A stretch of 64,000 nt of DNA. Source: Phalacrocorax aristotelis (Eukaryota; Chordata; Aves; Suliformes; Phalacrocoracidae). This document shows, in pieces, positions 25,140 to 34,124 of this stretch (positions are counted from its first letter, which is position 1; the number at the start of each line of letters is the position of its first letter). The stretch is from NCBI RefSeq assembly GCF_949628215.1, contig NC_134277.1, forward strand, positions 1,514,983 through 1,578,982. Direction: 5' to 3'. The translations under genes and the position numbers were made by a program. The notes below the pieces were generated by a model. It was given only the letters and a program-made list of their open reading frames with translations. It ran no database searches and was not told the DNA's origin.

Positions 25140-26270
25140 TTTTTCTGTCTGCTTCCCCATCCCCACCCTGTTCTCCCATCACTATTTTGTGCTCTCTTTT
25201 TGCTTCTGTTTTAAAAAGGTCACTGTGCCTTTTCTTTCACTCCCTCATTCCTATGTCTTGTGCTATGTCCCATTTTTGAGGCTGTGGAAGTGACATCAGG
25301 AGTGATAAATTGTCAGAAACAGGTACTCCAGCCCATCACTGTTCTTTCTCCATCTCTTTGTCCCAATCTGCGTCTCTCTCTGTGTATTGCTCAATCCCTC
25401 TCCCCTGTTCTCTATCCTACTTTCTCTCTGTACGTCCCACTTCCTGTCCCTATCTTTATCCTTCCTTCTTCCTCTTCTTTTTCTGTGTGTCCTTTTGTCC
25501 TGCTCCCTGACACTATTTCTTCTTCCATCTCACTGTCCTTTTCCCTGTACCTTTCTGCCTCTGCTCCACAGCCCTTCTCCCTCATCTTACTTTTCTCTCT
25601 ATAACCCTCTGTCCTGCTCCCTGCCTTTTTCTCCCCATCATTATCTCTTGCTCTCTGTCCTTGTCTCTGTCTATCCCTCTGTCATTTTTGTGTCTCTACC
25701 ACTCTGTCCTGCTTGCTACCCCTCTTTTTCACATTCTGTCCAGTGTTCCGCTCCCTGATCCTCTTTCCCTCTGTTGCTGTCCTCCTCCTCGCCCCCAGTT
25801 TCTCTCATGCTTCCTCTTCCTTTTTTATTCTCTCTTGCTCTGCCCTGCTCGCTGTGCCATTGTTTCTCACTGTATTCCTCTGCCCTGCTTCCTGCCCCTA
25901 TTCTTTTTTTTAATCAGTCTCTGTCATGCTGCCCATCCCAGGTTTATTCTTCATCTCCAACCTGCTCCCTGTCCTTATTTTTCTTTCTCTGTTCTACTCC
26001 CATTCCCTCTTTCTGCCTCTCCTCTGTCTGTGCTGCTTCTTTCTCTCCGTCCTCCTTCCTTCCCACCCCTCCCCCCCTCGCTGTGCCTATGTCCTTTTTC
26101 TTGCCCCTGTCTTTTCTGTCTTTCTCTCACTGTCCTTCTCCTTGCCTCATGCTTTCTTGCTACACCCCTGCTGTCCAGCTGGCTGCCACTTTTCTCTTCT
26201 TGTGTCCTGTACCCTTCTCCTCATTTTTGGTGACCTCCACCTCTACCCAGCAGCCCATCACCCCAGGAGA
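25140..26270. repeat. Pyrimidine-strand repeat block 1
   Basis: The + strand is almost entirely C and T. Loosely repeating phrases such as 'tctctctgtcctgctccctg' recur at roughly 60-90 bp intervals, so this is a diverged minisatellite rather than a simple CT repeat. Several + strand open frames (up to 190 codons, Ser/Leu/Pro/Cys/Phe-rich) are by-products of the composition. Related blocks lie at 31270-34025, 43560-44940 and 47990-50700. Confidence 0.85.
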
Positions 26271-26884
26271 TGACCAGCTGACTGTCTGTTCCCCACTGGA
26301 GCGATGAGCACAGTTCCAGGAATAACTGCCAAGGTGTCCCAGGGGCAGGCCCCTAGCGCTGGAGCAGACTTGCTGCTGGGGCTTGTTATGTGCATGACTG
26401 AATAAACAGTCACCATCTCCTTTGCCCTCCCAGCTGCATTTGCACTTCCTTTACACCAGGCAAGGGGCTGTGACAGAGCCCAGGGGAGGAGGTGGTGCAC
26501 TGTGGGGTTGGACGATGGCCCCCTGTTCCTGCTGGGCTCCAGCTGTGGGCCAGGGCTGGAGGAGCCCCAGGTGCGGGCAGCGAGGCTGATGACGACAGCC
26601 CCTCCCTGTAAAAGGGCTGTATTGCCAGAGTAGCTGCAGGCTGTTAGTGGGGCTGCCCTGCCCCGGGGTGGCCGTGGAGGGGCTGGTGTGAGCCCAGGGA
26701 GGACCGGACCAGACACCGAGCGATAGGGGCGCCATGTCGGAGCCAAATGGCAGAGGCAGTCTGGAGCCAGAGCCAGGCAGCCAGGGCTTGGCAGGGCTCC
26801 CGGCTGTGTCAGCAGGGGGAGGGTGGGGGGAAGGGGACTGACACCTCGATATCGCTGCAGTAGCAGCATGAAAGGCTGCTTCCC
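26271..26884. other. GC-rich spacer before the CpG-rich cluster
   Basis: Composition rises sharply in GC but no gene is recognised. Antisense frames of 235 and 270 codons cross this area. They lack any domain, continue into repeat sequence, and are attributed to the low stop density of GC-rich DNA. Confidence 0.45.
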
Positions 26885-27025
26885 GCGGCATGCTGGGAGC
26901 ACGAGTCCTGGCACACTGCCAGGTTGCTTCCCCAGAGCATGCTGGAAGACGTAGTCTTCTGGCACTCAGCTTCTGGGCGGCCGTGCTGTGTTTGCCAGCG
27001 CACGCCGGGAGTTGTAGTTTTAGCG
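26885..27025. promoter_or_regulatory. Cluster of three ZNF143-like motifs
   Basis: Three tandem copies of a motif like the ZNF143/SBS promoter element (in reverse, ACTACAACTCCCGGCATGC) are seen. They are gcatgctgggagcacgagtc at about 26888, gcatgctggaagacgtagtc at about 26938 and gcacgccgggagttgtagtt at about 26999. They lie in CpG-rich DNA and recur in a related segment at 29905-30075. The role as a promoter is inferred; no downstream gene was found. Confidence 0.5.
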
Positions 27026-27219
27026 GGCTTGGCAACCAGGCAGCCGCGTTGCTCTCGGGTGCGTGTGGCGCAGTGAACTCCTTGCTACCACCGCGGCCCT
27101 CGCGGAGTGGCACGCGATGTAGTTTCGTGTGTTTTATTGCAGGCTTCCTGCTGCGCCTGTTCTCCGGGAAGAAGAGCAGCCGCGCCTCCAGAGCGCATGC
27201 TCCTGCCGTCGCTGCTATC

Positions 27220-27758
27220 ATCTGGCGACGGAAATGCGGTACTGCAGATCTAGCACTGCGCATGCGCTGTTAGCCGCCGCCGCGCTCGCACTGCCACCCG
27301 GCGACCAAACCTGGGCACTGCGGCAGTGGTGCCACGCACATGCACTTTTGCACACTGCCTCGCTCGCTGCTGCCGCCTCGCGACCAAAACGCGGTAATAC
27401 AGCACATGCGCATTGGGGCATTACGAGAGGCTCCCTACTGCCGTCCGGCGAGCAACAGTCAGTACTGCAGTACGTGCACCACACATGCGCGGTGGCGCGC
27501 GACTCCTCGCTCGCTGCTGCTGCTTAGTGACCAAATATCGGTACTGCAGCTCAAGTGCCACGCACGTGTGGTGGCATGATGCCCATCTCCCTGCAGCCAC
27601 CAGACAATCGAAGGCGGTGCTGCACGTGCACGGTGGAACGCTAAACTGTGCTTTTGCTGCCACCACCCGGAAACCAAAACACGGTACTGTGGGTAGGCAC
27701 TGTGCAAGCGCAGAGGTGCTGCCATGCTCCACGTTGCTCTCTGCCAGTAATGGCATTG
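27220..27758. repeat. GC-rich minisatellite, left part
   Basis: Diverged copies of a unit of about 75-85 bp carry 'cgaccaaaacgcggtactgc', 'gcacatgcgcagt' and 'cgctcgctgctgccgcc' phrases. The array is interrupted by the solo LTR at 27759 and resumes at 28365. Confidence 0.7.
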
Positions 27759-28359
27759 TGTCATGGCTTTAGCTGGGATAGAGTTAATTTTCTTCACTGC
27801 AGCTGGCCTAGTGCTGTGCTTTGGACTTAGTATGAAAACAACGCTGATAACACACAGATGTTTTAGCTGTTGCTGGGTAGTGCTTGTACTAGTCAAGGAC
27901 TTTTCTAGCTTACCATGCTCTGCCGGGGGCACAAGCAGCCGGGAGGGGAGAGGGCACAGCCAAGAGAGTGGTTCAATCTGGCCAAAGGGATATTCCATAT
28001 CATGTAACGTCATGCCCAGTAGGTTAACTGGGAGGGGCTGGCCGGGGGAGGCAGACAGCAGCTGTGGCTCGGGGACTAGCAGCATTGGTCAGCGGGTGGT
28101 GAGCAGTAGTATCATTTGTGGGTTTGGTTTTTTCCCCTTTTCCCCATTTCCTTTTTATTATATTATCATTATTGTTATTATTATAATAATCAATATTAGT
28201 ATAATAATTCTTTTTAATTATTAAACTGTTCTTACCTCAACCCACAAGCTTTTTTTTTTGCTTTTGCTTTTCCGAGTCTCTCCCCCATCCCACAGGGGTG
28301 GGAGGAGTGAGTGAGCGGCTGCGTGGTGTTTAGCTGCCGACTGGGGCTGAGCCATGACA
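27759..28359 (+). mobile_element. Solo LTR inserted in the minisatellite
   Basis: The ends are TGTCATGGCT and AGCCATGACA, a perfect inverted repeat. A perfect 5-bp target duplication, CATTG, is found at 27754-27758 and 28360-28364. The interior matches the family of 1632-2184, with 'agctgggatagagttaattt', 'actagtcaaggacttttc', 'ctggccaaagggatattcc' and an ATTAAA before 'ctgttcttacctcaaccca'. It is therefore an ERV-L-like solo LTR in + orientation. Confidence 0.93.
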
Positions 28360-28364
28360 CATTG

Positions 28365-28660
28365 CGATGCTGTGCTGCCAGCGAGGTGATGCTGCCATGC
28401 TTCTTGCTGCTTCCTGGTAAGGAAACGTCACTGCCACCCCTCGTGCACAGTGTTGGCAGGCGCTTGGCATGCAGAACGTGGAACTGCAGCGCCAGTGCCA
28501 CTGCTGGACAAGGGCTGCCCACTGGGTGCTCGCTGCTGCTGCTGCTGCCGCCTCGTGGCCGAAATGCAGTACTGCCATCAGCGTTTGCACACTGGCTCTG
28601 GCTATTCTGGCATGCCATTGGTGTCCCACACATGCACAGTGCCTGGGAGCAGCATGGTGG
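28365..28660. repeat. GC-rich minisatellite, right part
   Basis: The array continues after the LTR, with 'ctcgctgctgctgctgctgc', 'cctcgtggccgaaatgcagt' and related phrases that match 27360-27560. This shows the LTR is a simple insertion into one array. Confidence 0.65.
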
Positions 28661-28837
28661 CAAGCTGGACCCAGCGGCGGGTGGGGGCTGGGGCCACTAG
28701 TGAGGTGAGTGAGCCTTTTCAGTGGGTGCGGGGCGTCCCTGCTGGCTGCCTGGGGGAGGTGGGATGGGAAGCTTCAACCCACCCACGCGGCAGGTTCCTG
28801 GTCTGCTGGAGGCAACCTCAGTGAGGGCAGCCCCAGG

Positions 28838-29573
28838 GAGTTACCCGGGAGCTGAGAGAAGGGAAGAGGGGAAGAAGGTGGGCACCACCTCAACTTACAG
28901 AGCTCCCCTGAGCCTCCCACTGCCCCACTTGCCCTGTGCAGCTGCTCCCAGCTCCAGCACCCCGCTGAAGCCTGTCCTGTGGCCCCAGGTCACTCCCAAG
29001 CCCTGTTGTGAAGGCAGCAATCTGGCCTTGAATGTGCTGGATTCTCCCTTAATGCAGGTGCCATTAGCACCTGCAGGTGCAGGGAAAGGGTGGCTTCTCC
29101 AGAATCCACTGCAGAAAGAGAGGCTCCAGTCAGGCAATCTATGATGTAACAGTCATCACTTTTTCCCCTCTCCCAGAGGCTGTGCTGAGGACACAGTTGT
29201 CTGTTCCTCCCCTGGGGATGCCATTGACTTGACCCTGCTTGCATTGGTTGTCTCTGCCCAGCCTCACTCTCCTCCTGGTGTCAGGGTGAAAGGAACATGC
29301 TGTGGACTGGAGCTGCCGTGGCTGAAGCTGGAGAGACCAAAGAACGGTGTAGCCAAAGAAATCAAAGGCCATCCAGCTGGCAGATGCCTCTTGCTGTAGG
29401 CAAGATGAAGCCTGCCTCTCCAGGTGAGGAAGTATCCCTCTTTGTAATCTGCAGCAGGTCAGACTGTCAGCATGCTCCGCAGGGTCTGTATGTGTCACCA
29501 GCAGTATGGTACGGCCCCATAGTGCAGGAGCAAGGCTATGTGTCTAGGAAGCCTCATCTCATAAGAGCCGTAA
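28838..29573. repeat. Duplicated segment, copy A (CpG-decayed)
   Basis: It aligns in order with 30132-31131. Shared landmarks are 'gagttacccgggagct' at the start, 'ctctcccagag' followed by a 'gtgctgaggac' block, 'ggctgaagctggagac' and the end 'agcctcatctc.taagagc.gtaagacac'. Where copy B has CG, copy A frequently has TG or CA. The segment lacks the C-rich minisatellite of copy B. No coding function is evident. Confidence 0.85.
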
Positions 29574-29578
29574 GACAC

Positions 29579-29898
29579 AGGGCTGGTTTTGGCTGAGAAG
29601 GGGTTAATTCTCTTCACTGTGGTGGTTGGATACCTCTCCATCTTCCCCCTCTGCCGCCTCGGTGGGAGGCTGGGAGGGGCGGGGCCATAGCCAGGGCGGC
29701 TGACCCCGACTGGCCAATGGGATGTTCATTCCATACAATGTGACACCATGACCAGTATATTAAGGGGGGGAAGTCCTGGCATTGAGTTGGGGAGTGGTTG
29801 TGTTGTGTGTGGTTTGTTTTGGTGGTTCATTTCCACCTGCTGGGTTTCGTGCCTCCTGTTGTTTTCCTTTCCATTGCATTTTTTTGTTGTGTCCTTGT
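29579..29898 (+). mobile_element. 3'-truncated LTR of the intact provirus family
   Basis: Starting at 'ggctggttttggctgagaag' it matches the proviral LTR at 55071 onward, including 'ggcggctgaccccgactggc', the CCAAT box, 'gacaccatgaccagtatatt' and the 'ccattgcattt' block. It stops before the polyadenylation region. It abuts duplication copy A on the left and the second motif cluster on the right, so rearrangement or recombination removed its end. Confidence 0.85.
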
Positions 29899-29904
29899 GG
29901 TGCG

Positions 29905-30075
29905 CGGCTGCCGGGCGGCCGTGTTGTGCCCCAGGGCATGCCGGGAGCTGTAGTCCTGGCGCAGTGGCTGCCGGCCCTGTCACGTGGTTCGCCGGGGCAT
30001 GGCGGGAGGCGCGGTCTTCCGGCGCTCGGGTGCCGGGCGGCCGTGCTGTGTACGGTACGCGAGGTGTATTTTTGG
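29905..30075. promoter_or_regulatory. Second cluster of ZNF143-like motifs
   Basis: Two motif copies lie at about 29936 (gcatgccgggagctgtagtc) and about 29997 (a weaker gcatggcgggaggcgcggtc). The surroundings (gggcggccgtgctgtgt) match the first cluster at 26885-27025. CpG density is high. This looks like the less decayed copy of a duplicated CpG-island promoter segment. Confidence 0.5.
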
Positions 30076-30131
30076 GGTTGGATTCGTGTTGATTTCTGGG
30101 GACTTCCAGGTGCGGCCGTTCCCCGAGACGC

Positions 30132-31131
30132 GGTGAGTTACCCGGGAGCTAACAGAAGGGAAGAGGGAAAATAGGAGGACGATGACCTTTTGCCCCTGCC
30201 CAGGGCGCAGATGATGGCCGCCTCCCCGGCTCACCGGAGCTCCCGCTCAGCCTCGCATGCCCCCCCCCCCGCCTTGCCCTGTGCACCTGCCCCCCCCTTG
30301 CCCCGCGCGCCTGCCCCCCCCTTGCCCCGTGCGCCTGCCCCCCGCCTTGCCCCGTGCGCCTGCCCCCCGCCTTGCCCCGTGCGCCTGCCCCCGCCCCTTG
30401 CCCCGTGCGCCTGCCCCCCCCACCTTGCCCCGTGCGCCTGCCCCCCCACCTTGCCCCGTGCGCATGCCCCCCTTGCTCCGGCACCTCTCCTGAAGCGTGC
30501 TGCATAGCCCTAAGCCGCCCCCAGGCGCCGTCGTGAAGGCAGCGAGCCGGCCCTCAAGCGCACTGGATTCCCCCTCGGCGCAGGGGCCCGTAGCAGTAGC
30601 GCGGGGAAGGGGCGGTGTGTCCAGAAGCCCGTGCGCAAGGAGAGGCTTTGGTCAGGGTCGATCGACGGTAATGACGGTCGCTGTTTCTTCTTTCCCTCTC
30701 CCAGAGACCGTGCTGAGGACGTGGTTGTCTGTCCTTCCCCCGGGGATGCCGTTGACTGCGGCCGTCTCAGGCTTGCGTGGCTTCTCTCTGCCCGGCTTTG
30801 CCATCCTCGCAGCGCGGGGGCGAAAAGGGACACACAGAGCCCTTCCCGGCTGCGCGCAGGAGCTGCCTCGGCTGAAGCTGGAGACGCCAACGAAAGGTAA
30901 AGAAGAAGAAACTGAAGGCGCTCTGGCTGCCAGCTGCCTTCCTGCTGCAGGCAAGAGAGAGCCTGTCCCTGCAGGTGAGGGAGGAAGGATCCCCCTTCAT
31001 AGTCCGCAGCGGGCCAGGCCACCAACGTGCACAGCAGGGTCTGTACGCGTAACCCGGAGGTTGGTACGGGCGTGTAGTGCACGAGCGAGCTAGGCTACGT
31101 GCCTAGGAAGCCTCATCTCGTAAGAGCGGTA
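30132..31131. repeat. Duplicated segment, copy B (CpG-rich)
   Basis: This partner of 28838-29573 retains CpG sites and includes a C-rich minisatellite at 30257-30478. Possible splice signals exist (an acceptor 'ttccctctcccag' near 30704 and a donor-like 'aaaggtaaag' near 30896), but the reading frames do not show conserved protein between the copies. A non-coding transcript is possible. Confidence 0.8.
30257..30478. repeat. C-rich minisatellite
   Basis: About eight or nine copies of a unit near 24-28 bp (cccccgccttgccccgtgcg then cctgc) differ mainly in the length of the C run. Open frames in several registers are compositional and give Pro/Cys/Ala/Arg-rich peptides on one strand and Gly/Arg/Ala-rich peptides on the other. 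Confidence 0.9.
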
Positions 31132-31269
31132 AGACACCCATGTGTCCTCTTTAGGTGGAGGACAGCCTAGAGTCTGGAGCTGCAGAAGAGGCAGGGAGGA
31201 GAGGAGGGGAAAGAAGCATCTGAACGGCTAAATTGCGCCAGCAGCGCTGAGAGCGAGAGTAGCAGTGAG

Positions 31270-31609
31270 TCCTGGGCCACTGGGGCCCCGTTGCCTCTCT
31301 TGTGCGTCCTGGGCCCTCCCTGTCTCTCCCCCGGCCCCCTCTCTTTCCTTACCTGCTGCAAAATTTTTTTTTTTTTTTTTTTTGTGCCCTCCCCCCCCCG
31401 CACCTTTTTTCCCCATCTCGCTCTGAGTGGCTCCCTGCCTCCCCGTCTTTTCAGTCCTCCCTCTCTCTGTCCTGTAGCCTGTTGCTACTTTTTCTTTCTC
31501 TGCCTCTCTCTGCCTGGCTCTCGCTTCGTTTTTTTTTTCATTCCTCCTGCTCTGTCCTGTAGCCTGTCGGTATTTTGTCTTTCTCTGGCTCTCTTGGTCT
31601 GACTCCTTG
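31270..31609. repeat. Pyrimidine-strand repeat block 2, left part
   Basis: The + strand is nearly all C and T, with 'tctctgtcctgtagcctgt' appearing more than once and a long T run at 31364-31383. It is interrupted by the LTR at 31610-32100 and resumes after it. Confidence 0.85.
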
Positions 31610-32100
31610 TGTTATCAAAAAACATGGTAAAATCGGAAACAACTCCTCAACACCAATTTAGTATTGAAGAGCAGGCATTCTTTATTCACGGCGCCAGACG
31701 CACGGGGGATCGCTCCTCCTGGCGTGCGTACCTCACACACCTTTCCCGTACAATTTGTAGATCAATGTTTTACGTATTCATACATATTCATTATTGTCCT
31801 GTCTACTGATTGGTACAAACTTGCTCGTTCCGTATGTAATTTACTGCGCAGGCTCGGTGGTGGTCTGTGAGTCGGTGGTCGTGATCTCCCCCTGCCAGAA
31901 TTGCCTTTTACCTTCTTGGCTCTTAATCTTGGCAGTCTTGGCTAGTTTTCTCAGTCCGCTACACGAAACCGCGTTTTGTCATCCTTTTCTGACAGAAGCG
32001 CGTTGTCTGTTGTTCTGTTGACATTAACGATCGCCGAGTGACTAAAATGCAGATCAACAGATGCGCTGATTCGTACACTCCATGTTCCCGTAATGTAACA
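31610..32100 (-). mobile_element. Solo LTR of a second ERV family, antisense
   Basis: The inserted DNA is not pyrimidine-rich and breaks block 2. On the minus strand it starts TGTTACATTACGGG and ends TTTTTTGATAACA, so its termini are short inverted repeats (TGTTA/TAACA). It carries 'gtgaataaagaatgcctg', an AATAAA signal in the right place for the R region. No clear target duplication was found, so boundaries are tentative. It is unlike the ERV-L-like LTRs elsewhere in the window. Confidence 0.65.
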
Positions 32101-34025
32101 CCGTCTCTGGTTGGTTGATTTCATCACTTTGGTTACACCTGTTCCTGTTGCTCAGTTTCTTCTTTTTTGGCTTTGTTTGATTCTCTCTGTGATTCTGTTT
32201 TTCTCTGCCTCGCTTGTCCCAGCTCCCCGTCCCTCACTTTTAATGCCTGTTACCCTTCACCAGCTCACTCTCCCTTGGTTCCCATCCCCGTTTCTGAATT
32301 CCTCCTGCTTTGCCGCGTAGCCCGTGACTTTTTTCTTAATCTCTCTCTGTCTGCCTCAACGCTCCCCCCGCGCTTTTTAATTCGTCTTCTCTGCTCTGTA
32401 CCCTGCTACTGTTCTTGCCTGTCTGAGTTCTTCTCTGTCCAGCTCCCTTTCCCTATTCATGAATTCCTGTTCTTCCTGCACCCACCGCTGTTCCCTGTGA
32501 TCTCCATCTCTCTCTGTCCAGCTTCCTGTCCCTAGGTTTTAATTCCTGCCTCTGCCCGCTGTAGCCCGTCTAGATGTTTCTCTCGGCCTCTCTCTCTGTC
32601 CCGCTCCCTCTCTCTGTGTTCTAACTCCATGTTCTCTGTCACGTAGACACGTGCTATTTGTTTGTCCTCATCTCTCTCTGTCCAGCTCCTTGCTGCTATG
32701 TTTTATTTCTTCCCTCTCTGTCTGTCTTTGTAGCCCATTGGCGTTGTTTGGTTTTTTTTTTCACTTGTTTCTTCATTTGTCTCTGTCTGCCTCCCAGTCC
32801 CTGATCTTTAATTCCTCCTTCCCTGTTAGGCCGCTGTTCCTTTTTTCCATTCTACATTGTGTTCTCTTTGGTCTCCTGTTGTTATTCATCGATTCCCTCC
32901 TCGCCGCCCTGTGGCTTGTCCCCATTTTATTGTTGCCTCTCTCTCCCTCTCTCTGGCTTCTTGCCCCTGTTTTTAAAATTCCTCCCTCTCTTCTCTCTTC
33001 CCTGTTGGCCGTGTGATCTTCAGCCTTTCTCCATCTCTTTCTGCCCAGCTCTCTGTGTCTATTCATTAATTCTTCCCTCTCTGCCCTGTAGCCTGTAGCT
33101 TTTGTCCTTTCTCCATCTTGCCGTCTCTGGCTTCCCCATGACCCTATTTTAGAATTGTTTCTCTCTTCTTTCTGTACGCATTGCGATTCCTTTTGCTCCC
33201 CATCTCCCTTTGTTTTGGTGTTTTTTGTTGTTGTTGTTTTTCCTGGCTCCCTGTCCCTAATTGTTAATTCTCTGCCTTCTCATGCTCTGTACCACGTAGC
33301 CCCATGGTTTGTTTTGTGGTGTTCCCTCCCCGGCCCCTTCCCTCTGTTGCTGGCTGTCTCGGCTCCCTGTCCCCGTGGCTTCATTCTTCCCTTTCTGCCC
33401 TGTTCTTGTCGCTTATCTTGTCTGTCTCCATTGTGCTCGGTCCAGCTTCCTGCCCCTATTCTTCTTTCCTCCCTCGCTGTTGTGCTGCCTGCCCCAGGTT
33501 CTTTGTGCGTCTCCAGCCTGCTCCTCATCCTTCTTTGTTGGTCTGTGTCCTGCTCTTCCCTCTTTCTGCTGCCTCTCTTCCCCTCTCTCTGCTGCTTTTA
33601 TCTCCACCTCCATCAGGCTCCCTGTCCTTCTCCGGACGTCCTGTTCCCTGCCTCGTGCCTTCTCACTACACGCACACACGCCCCCCTGCCCCCGTCCAAC
33701 CGGATGCCGCTCTTCTCTTCTCTCCTCCTACTGTCCTGTGCCCGCCCTGGGCACCGCTATCTTCCTCCTTTTCTTGCTTCTCGTCCTCATCTGCCTGCCC
33801 TTGGGCTCCTCCTCATCGGCCCACCCTCTGGCCCCTCCCCCTCCTCCTCAGCCCACCCTCGTGCCTGCCCTGGGGCCCTCTATCTTCCTCCTCCTCGGGC
33901 CCCTCCTCCTCCTCCTCTGCCTGCCCTCGGGCCCCTGCTGCTCCTCCACCTCTTCCTCTTTGGTCTGCCCTCGGGCCCCTGCTCGTTCTCCTCCTCCTCC
34001 TCCTCTGGCCCTCCCTTTGGTCTGA
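32101..34025. repeat. Pyrimidine-strand repeat block 2, right part
   Basis: This is a long, almost purely pyrimidine + strand with a diverged unit of about 70-90 bp. Recurrent phrases are 'ctctgccctgtagcc', 'tctctctgtccagctccctg' and 'tttaattcctccct'. Near its right end it becomes CTC/CCT triplet-rich (33780-34015). Frames up to 294 codons are composition artefacts. Confidence 0.85.
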
Positions 34026-34124
34026 CCTCTGCAGTGTGATAGAGCAGAGCTGAGTAGAGCACACTAAGGCAGCAGGTCCCTGTGCAGGGTTAAAGGGAAG
34101 ATGCAACTGAAGGGTATTTGAGGA

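Noticed and set aside
25260..26307. Several + strand frames up to 190 codons rich in Ser, Leu, Pro, Cys and Phe
   Set aside because: Polypyrimidine sequence cannot form stop codons on that strand (all stops contain purines), so long frames are expected in all registers.
26258..27263. Long antisense frames of 235 and 270 codons
   Set aside because: They overlap in different frames, have no domain, begin in ordinary spacer and run across the motif repeat. GC-rich DNA has few stops by chance.
30497..31093. 198-codon + frame and 190-codon antisense frame in duplication copy B
   Set aside because: In copy A the frames are interrupted and the encoded residues are not preserved beyond what DNA identity gives. 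Both strands are open, pointing to composition.
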